Part shown: positions 56,501 to 64,000 of the stretch, in pieces
How the letters are laid out: every line of letters begins with the position of its first letter
How positions within the stretch are numbered: position 1 is the stretch's first letter
Assembly: GCF_033568475.1 (NCBI RefSeq)
Contig: NC_133121.1
Location: forward strand, 131,286,375-131,350,374
Reading direction: 5' to 3'
Source of the DNA: Henckelia pumila
Lineage: Eukaryota > Streptophyta > Magnoliopsida > Lamiales > Gesneriaceae
Length of the DNA stretch: 64,000 nt
Notes under the pieces: generated by a model
Databases searched by the model: none
Seen by the model: only the letters and a program-made list of their open reading frames with translations
Told to the model about the DNA's origin: nothing
Made by a program: the position numbers and the translations under genes

Positions 56501-57266
56501 ATGGCAGAAGATTTGAAGCTTTTCAGATCATGGTCAAGTCGATATAGTATGAGAGTGGTACACGCACTCAAGATTAAGGCCATAGAATACCAAACAGTAA
56601 TGGAAGATCTTACCAATAAGAGTGCTTCACTTCTTGAGTACAATCCTGTACACAAGAAAGTTCCAGTTCTTGTGCACAACGGAAAGCCAATATGTGAATC
56701 CCTTGTCATTCTTGAATACATCGATGACACGTGGAAGCAACGCCCCCTCCTCCCTCGAGATCCTTGGGAGAGAGCCATGGCTAGATTTTGGGCAAAATTT
56801 GGAGATGAGAAGGTACCAAAACCACTCTTTACCTTTATGTACATATATGATCTCATCTACCATATTCATGGTCTAAAGTATAATTTCTGGGGATACATTT
56901 GAAATGCAGGTTATGCCATCAATATGGAGGGTGTTCATCTCTCAAGGAAAAGAGAAGGAGGAAGCCATTACTTCATCAGTGGAGAACCTGAAATTAGTTG
57001 AAGATCAGCTAAAAGGGAAAAAATTCTTTGGTGGTGACACAATAGGTTACCTTGATATAGCATATGGTTGGATGGCCAATTTGATCAGTATTCTGGAAGA
57101 GGTAGCTGAGTTGACAATACTTGATGCAGAGATATTTCCACTTTTATCAGCCTGGATGAACAACTTCTCAGATGATCCTGTAATCAAAGAATTGTGGCCA
57201 CCACGTGACAGGATGGTTGAAAAATTTAAGGTTGCGCGACAACCTTATCTGTCAAAAGTTGTTTGA
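56501..57266 (+). CDS. GSTU: Tau-class glutathione S-transferase, copy 1
   Basis: Exons 56501-56812 and 56910-57266 give 222 residues, the usual tau length with the usual single intron. The N-terminal thioredoxin-like domain has the catalytic Ser (S13 in [10 protein letters not shown]), VPVL with the cis-Pro at 55, and the glutathione-gamma-glutamyl contact ES at 66-67. The helical C-terminal domain includes [15 protein letters not shown] and ends QPYLSKVV. Tau GSTs conjugate glutathione to xenobiotics or reactive metabolites in the cytosol. The residue after the active-site Ser is Arg, where copy 2 and most tau GSTs have Pro, which could alter glutathione activation. It lies between the SDR and PPR of duplicated block 1. 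Confidence 0.9.
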
Positions 57267-57489
57267 AAATGGATCTCGTGTGATTCAGTAATAACTTCAT
57301 GGCAACTCTAAGTTTGATCATGTAATCTGTTTTCTAGTAAGTCTGCCCACTTCTTCACAAGTCCCTCTAATGTTGACACTCAATGTGCTTAAACCATTTA
57401 AGATATGGAAATGGTAGAAGAAATGCAGATGCTAAAATGGAAAACCAAATATATTATCCCTCAAAACAAACATATGTGGGGAAATGATG

Positions 57490-59193
57490 TCACCAATGAT
57501 CTCCACAATTACAGGCTCCATCTTTAAATAGATGAAAACGATTTGCATCCCTGACTAATATTTCCCGATGCATGAATCTTGATATATACTTGGTCACAGT
57601 GGGGCAATCCCCACAAACCCGAAGATTTTTCATTACCAGCAAACTAGTACCAGGTTTTGTATGTAATAAGGCGTAAGCTATGGCCAGCCTTTCACTATGT
57701 CCACAAAGCATGTCTAATTTTTAATCCTCCTCCCATCATACAGGACATATTTGACATCAGCAGCATATCCTTCCTTAGCCATCAAAGAAGAGAGATAGTT
57801 CAGTAATTCCATCACTTCTTCGTGTTTTTCAAAGAATCGATCACCAGCTCCAAAATAGTATACCCTATTTTGAACCTCCACCCAACTACATCCCGGATCT
57901 TTTTTGAGTTCTCTGACTTTTAAAGATGTTCTTATCATTTCCACTTGATTCCACTTTCCCAAGGCAGCATAGGCATTTGATGTTAAAACATGATATCCTG
58001 GATTGTCCACATTTAGTTCAATAATGTGGTTAGACACATGTTCGGCCATCTTCATGTCTCCACTTGCTCTGCAAGCACTAAGCAACGCTCCCCATATACT
58101 TGCATCAGGCTGCAATGGCATTGAAACTATGAATTTCTCTGCTTCAATTAATAGGCCAGAGCGTGAAAGAAGATCAACAACACAGGCATAATGTTGAAGC
58201 CCAGGTTCAATATTGTAGTCTTTCTTCATTTGTTCAAAGCAATTTCGCCCTTCTTGCACCAAACCAGAATGGCTACATGCATATATTATGGCAATAAAGA
58301 CGATGTGATCCATATGAATACCAGCTGCCTTCATATTCTCAAAAATTTCAAGAGATCTCCTATCTTCACCATGCATTCCATAAGAAGCTATCATCGTTGT
58401 CCATGAGACCACGGTAGTGTTTGGGAGAGCTTCTTAGAAGCACTTCTCGGCTTTTCCGTTAACAAAAGTTTGAAATTTTGTGAAATTTTGTTAACGACAA
58501 GCTCATAAGTGCTTACTAAAAGCTCTTTCAAACACTACCTACATCTCTTGCTTTCATCTGCTTGAAAACCGGCACTGAATTCCTTAAATTGCCTGTGTTG
58601 GAGTACATTTCAATCAAAGCATTTCCTATTGGAATAATGGACTCAAATCCCAATCTGAAAATGTAACCATGCATCTCCTTCCCTAAAAGTCTTGCAATGA
58701 GAAAGGAAAACAAAGGCACTTAATAACGTTGGTGCATCTGGAAACATTCCTTCCAATCTCATCCGTTTAAGTATGCTAAAACCAAGAATATCATTATCAG
58801 ATTAACCACAAGCAGCGATAATAGAATTCCAAGAAACTTTATCTCGAATTTTCATGTTTTCGAACTGTTTCAATGAATCCTCCAATTCTCCACACTCGGC
58901 ATACGTATCTAAAAGAGCATTACCCACAATCTGAACAGAATCAAAACCTTGTTTTATTATACCACGGTGGAGTTTTTCTGCCAAATTCATATTTATTAAT
59001 TTTGTACAAATAGAAAGAAGTGTCACATATGTGACAGAATCAATTTCACAAATCATCCTCATCCTACTAAAGAGTTTTATTGCTTCCTCATAAATCTGGT
59101 TTTCAACATAACCTTTAATTAGAGAGTTCCATGATACAATATCCGGGCTTTTCATGCTCTCAAACAATTTGCTAGAACCTACCAAATCACCAC
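57490..59193 (-). pseudogene. PPR-DYW gene copy 1, broken
   Basis: This is the colinear duplicate of the PPR gene at 61909. It starts inside a PPR motif (SSKLFESMKSPDIVSWNSLI) and so lacks the N-terminal repeats. It is interrupted by a 127-bp MITE (58413-58539), has frame breaks near 58700-58800, and has a shift near 57715-57745 where copy 2 reads [20 protein letters not shown]. The DYW part has CGDCP where copy 2 has CGDCH, losing a zinc-ligand-type His. It is not expected to be functional. The truncated end meets an AT-rich repeat at 59194. Confidence 0.9.
58413..58539. mobile_element. PIF/Harbinger-like MITE inside PPR copy 1
   Basis: GGTAGTGTTTGGGAGAGC is mirrored by AGCTCTTTCAAACACTACC. 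It is flanked by CAC (58410-58412) and TAC (58540-58542). The uninterrupted duplicate at about 62827 reads GAGACTACATCTC, so a 3-bp site was duplicated on insertion. It is related to elements at 1285 and 29858. Confidence 0.9.
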
Positions 59194-59570
59194 ATTTGGA
59201 ATTGAATTTGGAATTCGTGGAATTGAAAGTCCGTTTTGGTGTTTGATAAGAATTTAAAATATAGTAGTGTGAGTTAATAATATAATTTTTAGAGAAATGA
59301 TATTTTGTAAAATTTGCAAAGAAAACTTGAAATCTACGATTAAGTTATATAAATATATTTTTTAAAAAATTTATTATAATTTTTAAAACTCAAATCTTAT
59401 GAAATCTTACGAAATTCAACCAATTTCATAAGAATTTCATTTAGTTAAATAAAATCTTATCAAATATCAATCTCATTTCGAAATTATTTTATCAAACACT
59501 AATGATATATGTAATTCCGAATCCTATCAAATTCAATTGAAATCCTGCATTCCAAACACACTAGTAGTGG
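59194..59570. repeat. AT-rich repeat at the truncated end of PPR copy 1
   Basis: It begins AATTGAATTTGGAATTCG and ends near CATTCCAAACACACTA, with TGGAATT/AATTCCA-like inverted pieces. It looks like a MITE of the GTGTTTGG class and marks the point where PPR homology stops. Confidence 0.5.
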
Positions 59571-59970
59571 GGGAGATTGGATTTGATCCAATCTTTGTTT
59601 TGTCCTTCTGATTTTAGATCACAAAAAAGAAAAATAGTGACAATTTTGTCCGTTCACATTTTTAATCAAATTCAATTTCTCTAATGGCTTTGTGCATAAT
59701 AATAATAATAATAATAATAATAATCAAATGATATCTTATATAATCAATTAGTAAGATATAAGATTTATTAGCATAAATTTACATAAGTTCTAAGTTGGGG
59801 GGGAAAAAAAATTGAAATCGTGTGAAATGATTGAGGACGAAGAATAAAGAAACGTGGGTGGGAAATGGGTAGTGGGGGAGGTTGGGTTTGGTCCAATCTT
59901 TTAAGTTGTAATTTGATTAACATATGCTTCTTATGTTTTGAAATCTTCATTTGTTCGATTCATTTGCAGG
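59571..59970. other. Junction between the two duplicated blocks
   Basis: It contains an (AAT)n microsatellite (about 59697-59724). From about 59918 on, the sequence matches the intron upstream of SDR exon 2 at about 54527. SDR exon 1 is absent from this copy. Confidence 0.65.
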
Positions 59971-60394
59971 TTATACGGCAAAGTCGCCGTCATAACTGGT
60001 GGAGCAAGGGGAATAGGAGCTGCGACGGCAAGACTATTTTCCGACAATGGTGCTCATGTTGTCATTGCCAACACACTAGATTATTTAGGCACAGAACTAG
60101 CCGATGCAATCCAGGGTAAGTACAACCACTGCGACGTTTCGAAAGATCCGACGTAGAACAAGCAATCCATCTCGCCGTTTTCAATGGAAAGGACGCCTGG
60201 ACATCATGTTCAACAACGCCGGCATATCCGGGCCAGAAGGAAGCATCACCAACCTCGAGATGGACCAAATGCTGACACTTCTAGCCATAAACCTGAACGG
60301 CATAGTACACGGGATCAAACACGCGGCACACATCATGATCGAAGGGAAAAAAGGAGGCAGTCATATGAGTTTCATGTACCAGAACAAAGGCTGA
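59971..60394 (+). pseudogene. SDR gene copy 2, broken
   Basis: This duplicate of SDR exon 2 starts after the same TTTGCAG acceptor, but exon 1 is missing. One base is lost near 60146 (GAAAGATCC against GAAAGAATCC) and two are gained near 60180 (GCCGTTTTCAATGG against GCCGTTCAATGG). About 380 bp coding the catalytic Ser, YTVSK and most of the C terminus are deleted between two GCAG motifs. Only the last residues HMSFMYQNKG remain. It cannot make an enzyme. Confidence 0.92.
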
Positions 60395-60658
60395 TGCTAC
60401 AAGAAAGTATATCTAAAATCATATCCGAAAAAATTATCTTTATCTTTTTTATGAATAGTTGATGTACCAGTTAATCTATTATAATAACGTGTGGATTAAT
60501 TATCTGTACTAACACAATAATTACTCTAAATTAAAATAATTATCTATACAAGACAGACAAAAAATAAAAAACGATGGCCGGCCGCGGACCCTTGCTATTC
60601 ACGCTCTTCAATACATATATTCCCTCAACAGAAAATCAAAGGGAAATAAGAAACAAAA

Positions 60659-61528
60659 ATGGCAGAAGATTTGAAGCTTTTGAGATCATGGTCAAGTCCA
60701 TATGGTATGAGAGTGGTGCACGCACTCAAGATTAAGGCCATAGAATACCAAACCGTAATGGAAGATCTTACCAATAAGAGTGCTTCACTACTTGAGTACA
60801 ATCCTGTACACAAGAAAATTCCAGTTCTTGTGCACAACGGGAAGCCAATATGCGAATCCCTTGTCATTCTTGAATATATCGATGACACGTGGAAGCAACA
60901 TCCCCTCCTCCCTCAAGATCCTTGGGAGAGAGCCATGACTAGATTTTGGGCAAAATTTGGAGATGAGAAGGTATCAAGACGACTCTTTACCTTTCTGTAT
61001 TTTTCAAGTTTCAATTTCATTCTGCTTCCAGAAACTTCTGACACTGTCTTTATGGATGAGGGACCCATGCTCCATCCCTGTGATACCGAGGATCTTGATT
61101 AGGAAATAGCATAAGAAGCTTTATAATTCATGGTCTAACGTATAATTTCTGGTGATACATTTGAAATGCAGGTTATGCCATCAGTATGGAGGGTGTTCAT
61201 CTCTCAAGGAAAAGAGCAGGAGGAAGCCATTACTTCATCAGTGGAGAACCTGAAATTAGTTCAAGATCAGCTAAAAGGGAAAAAATTCTTTGGTGGTGAC
61301 ACAATAGGTTACCTTGATATTGCATATGGTTGGATGGCCAATTTGATCAGTGTTCTGGAAGAGATAGCTGAGTTGACACTACTTGATGTAGAGATATTTC
61401 CATTTTTATCAGCCTGGATGAACAACTTCTCAGATGATCCTGCAATCAAAGAATTGTGGCCACCACGTGACAGGATGGTTGAAAAATTTAAGGTCATGCG
61501 ACAACCTTATCTTTCAAAAGTTGTTTGA
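60659..61528 (+). CDS. GSTU: Tau-class glutathione S-transferase, copy 2
   Basis: Exons 60659-60970 and 61172-61528 give 222 residues with the same exon sizes as copy 1. The active-site region reads [10 protein letters not shown], the family-typical Ser-Pro, followed by [12 protein letters not shown] and [10 protein letters not shown], ending QPYLSKVV. Most differences from copy 1 are single residues, so both copies seem functional. The intron is about 100 bp longer than in copy 1. The role is cytosolic glutathione conjugation, as for copy 1. Confidence 0.92.
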
Positions 61529-61556
61529 AAATGGATCTCGTGTGATTCAGTAATAA

Positions 61557-61709
61557 GGAGGACACAACTTCACTCTAGGTTGAAGATGAAATTCCCAATG
61601 GGTTCTGAAATGTAGGTCTGATGGTGAAACGTGGTTGAAATAATACACTTTTCACACCTCGATTCCAAACTTACTGTAAACTATTTAAGTGTGAGAGTTA
61701 GTCAATCTG
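61557..61709. other. 153-bp block present only in copy 2
   Basis: Between the GST stop and the PPR end, copy 1 reads CAGTAATAACTTCAT. In copy 2 the AATAA occurs twice (61552-61556 and 61710-61714) around 153 bp. This is either an insertion with 5-bp duplication in copy 2 or a deletion between direct repeats in copy 1. No transposon ends are recognised. Confidence 0.6.
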
Positions 61710-61908
61710 AATAACTTCATGGCAACTCTAAGTTTGATCATGTATTTTGTTTTCTAGTAAGTTCGCCCACTTCTTCACAAGTCCCTCTAATGTTGACACT
61801 CAATGTGCTTAAACCATTTAAGATATGGAAATGGTAGAAGAAATGCAGATGCTAAAAAGGAAAACCAAATATATTATCCCTCAAACAAACTTATGTGGGG
61901 AAATGATG

Positions 61909-64000
61909 TCACCAATGATCTCCACAATTACAGGCTCCATCTTTAAATAGATGAAAACGATTTGCATCCCTGACTAATATTTCCCGATGCATGAATCTTG
62001 ATATATACTTAGTCACAGTGTGGCAATCCCCACAAACCCGAAGATTTTTCATTACCAGCAAACTAGTACCAGGTTTTGTATGTAATAAGGCGTAAGCTAT
62101 GGCCAGCCTTTCACTATGTCCACAAAGCATGTCTAATTTCTCATCCTCCTCCACATCATACTGGACAGATTTGACATCAGCAGCATATCCTTCCTTAGCC
62201 ATCAAAGAAGAGAGATAGTTCAGTAATTCCATCACTTCTTCGTGTTTTTCAAAAAATCGATCCCCAGCTCCAAAATAGTATACCCTATTTTGAACCTCCA
62301 CCCAACTACATCCCGGATCTTTTTTGAGTCCTCTAGCTTTTAAAGATGTTCTTATCATTTCCACTTGATTCCACTTTCCCAAGGCAGCATAGGCATTTGA
62401 TGCTAAAACATAATATCCTGGATTGTCCACATTTAGTTCAATAATGTGGTTAGACACATGTTCGGCCATCTTCATGTCTCCACTTGCTCGGCATGCACTA
62501 AGCAATGCTCCCCATATACTTGCATCAGGCTGCAATGGCATTGAAACTATGAATTTCTCTGCTTCAATTAATAGGCCAGAGCGTGAAAGAAGATCAACAA
62601 CACAGGCATAATGTTGAAGCCCAGGTTCAATCTTGTAGTCTTTCTTCATTTGTTCAAAGCAAGTTCGCCCTTCTTGCACCAAACCAGAATGGCTACATGC
62701 ATATATTATGGCAATAAAGACGATGTGATCCATATGAATACCAGCTGCCTTCATATTTTCAAAAATTTCAAGAGATTTCCTACCTTCACCATGCATTCCA
62801 TAAGAAGCTATCATCGTTGTCCATGAGACTACATCTCTTGCTTTCATCTGCTTGAAAACCAGCACTGAATTCCTTAAATTGCCTGTGTTGGAGTACATTT
62901 CAATCAAAGCATTTCCTATTGGAATAATGGACTCAAATCCCAATCTGAAAATGTAACCATGCATCTCCTTCCCTTGACGTCTTGCAATGAGAAAGGAACA
63001 CAAAGGCAATGCACTTAATAACGTTGGTACATCTGGAAACATTCCTTCCAATCTCATCCTTTTAAGCATGCTAAAACCAAGAATACCATTCTCAGAATAA
63101 CCACAAGCAGCGATAATAGAATTCCAAGAAACTTTATCTCGAATTTTCATGTTTTCGAACTGTTTTAATGAATCCTCCAATTCTCCACACTTGGCATACG
63201 TATCTACTAGAGCATTACCCACAATCTGAACAGAATAAAAACCTTGTTTTATTATACCACAGTGGAGTTCTTCTGCCAAATTCATTTTTATTAATTTTGT
63301 ACAAATAGAAAGAAGTGTCACATATGTGACAGAATCAATTTCACAAATCATCCTCATCCTACTAAAGAGCTTTATTGCTTCCTCATAAAACTGGTTTTCA
63401 ACATAACCTTTAATAAGAGAGTTCCATGATACAATATCCGGGCTTTTCATGCTCTCAAACAATTTGCTAGAACCTACCAAATCACCACATTTGGCATACA
63501 TATTAATAATGATATTAGCTGACGATGTGTTACACTCGTATCCATTACTAACCATGTAGTCGTGGACATATCTTCCTGATTTTAAGTCCCTAAGGTAAGT
63601 ACAAGCACGGAGAACTGATGTAATTGTCAAAATATCAGGCTCCAAATGGCCCACCATATTTGTAAACAACCTAATTGACTCTTCATACAAAGCAGATTCA
63701 CAACATCCACAAATCATAGTATTCCATGTAACCTTGTCTCTATCAACCATCTCATTAAATATCTTCTGGTAATTAACCAACATATCAAACTTTATGTACA
63801 TCGACAACAACATATTATTGACAACCACATAACTACGCACTCCTATTTTCTCTACCAAGCCATGGACAATCTCACCCTCTGTAATCTGCCCAAGTCCACC
63901 ACAAGCAAGTATAACACTCGAAAATGTAGAATAGTCCAGCACTGAACTATTCATTCTCAATTGAAAATATATTTCCAAGGCTTCGCTGAAGAATCCATTG
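61909..64000 (-). CDS. PPR-DYW protein (At3g03580-like), N terminus beyond window
   Basis: The minus-strand frame is open from the right edge to the stop at 61909, with more than 690 residues visible. Repeated PPR motifs (for example KVTWNTMICGCCESALYEES, DIVSWNSLIKGYVENQFYEE, DVVSWTTMIASYGMHGEGRK) are followed by E/E+ segments (ACSHSGLVQEGRTCFEQM, SNAYAALGKWNQVE) and a DYW deaminase domain with HSE, CGDCH and a final CNCGDHW. Such proteins edit C to U in organelle transcripts. The order of motifs and the wording [16 protein letters not shown] match Arabidopsis At3g03580 from memory. The terminal tripeptide is DHW instead of DYW. The target transcript is unknown. A targeting peptide would lie outside the window. 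Confidence 0.93.
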   Translation of the reverse strand, partial: NGFFSEALEIYFQLRMNSSVLDYSTFSSVILACGGLGQITEGEIVHGLVEKIGVRSYVVVNNMLLSMYIKFDMLVNYQKIFNEMVDRDKVTWNTMICGCCESALYEESIRLFTNMVGHLEPDILTITSVLRACTYLRDLKSGRYVHDYMVSNGYECNTSSANIIINMYAKCGDLVGSSKLFESMKSPDIVSWNSLIKGYVENQFYEEAIKLFSRMRMICEIDSVTYVTLLSICTKLIKMNLAEELHCGIIKQGFYSVQIVGNALVDTYAKCGELEDSLKQFENMKIRDKVSWNSIIAACGYSENGILGFSMLKRMRLEGMFPDVPTLLSALPLCSFLIARRQGKEMHGYIFRLGFESIIPIGNALIEMYSNTGNLRNSVLVFKQMKARDVVSWTTMIASYGMHGEGRKSLEIFENMKAAGIHMDHIVFIAIIYACSHSGLVQEGRTCFEQMKKDYKIEPGLQHYACVVDLLSRSGLLIEAEKFIVSMPLQPDASIWGALLSACRASGDMKMAEHVSNHIIELNVDNPGYYVLASNAYAALGKWNQVEMIRTSLKARGLKKDPGCSWVEVQNRVYYFGAGDRFFEKHEEVMELLNYLSSLMAKEGYAADVKSVQYDVEEDEKLDMLCGHSERLAIAYALLHTKPGTSLLVMKNLRVCGDCHTVTKYISRFMHREILVRDANRFHLFKDGACNCGDHW

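Overview
The window is nuclear DNA of a eudicot plant. Exons are short and bounded by GT-AG, introns and spacers are AT-rich, and MITEs and LTR fossils are plentiful. The gene families (non-specific phospholipase C, XTH, tau-class GST, PPR-DYW, SKIP25) are plant families. An asterid, perhaps in Lamiales, is my guess from general look only.

Layout. 1-5.6 kb: the first exon of a coatomer-alpha-like gene at the left edge, then a complete four-exon non-specific phospholipase C gene (NPC, 517 aa). 6.8-23.7 kb: two abutting tandem arrays built on one unrecognised small membrane-protein gene family. Array A (6.9-16.25 kb) has a period of about 2.6 kb. Each unit is an LTR of about 655 bp, a decayed three-exon copy of the membrane-protein gene, an antisense gag fossil and a 53-bp minisatellite. 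The leftmost LTR lies directly after ATG GCCGA of the host gene, and GCCGA is repeated on its far side, so the original insertion site can be read. Array B (16.25-23.7 kb) has a period of about 1.35 kb, carries three decayed copies of the same gene family, and is split by a 2.67-kb solo LTR with GATAT target duplications. 24-27 kb: a GC-rich island, a 33-bp minisatellite and LTR-like debris. 27.07-28.9 kb: a deleted duplicate of the NPC locus, itself hit by a hAT-type MITE. 29-36.2 kb: AT-rich, MITE-bearing DNA without a gene I can support.

36.2-52.3 kb is the gene-bearing part: an XTH of the long-C-terminus group, two tandem EF-hand membrane-protein genes (164 aa each), a 75-aa four-exon gene on the minus strand that resembles the prefoldin-like ASDURF protein, a single-exon small membrane protein, and an F-box/kelch SKIP25 gene.

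54.4-64 kb is a segmental duplication of the block SDR - GST(tau) - PPR(DYW). The copies have decayed in a complementary way. The SDR is intact in copy 1 and broken in copy 2. The PPR is broken in copy 1 and open in copy 2, where it runs off the right edge. Both GSTs look intact. Differences between the copies expose later MITE insertions and microhomology deletions.

The genes do not form one pathway. What unites the window is duplication at several scales, each followed by dateable insertions and deletions. Exon borders were read by eye from frame and splice sites, not from transcripts.
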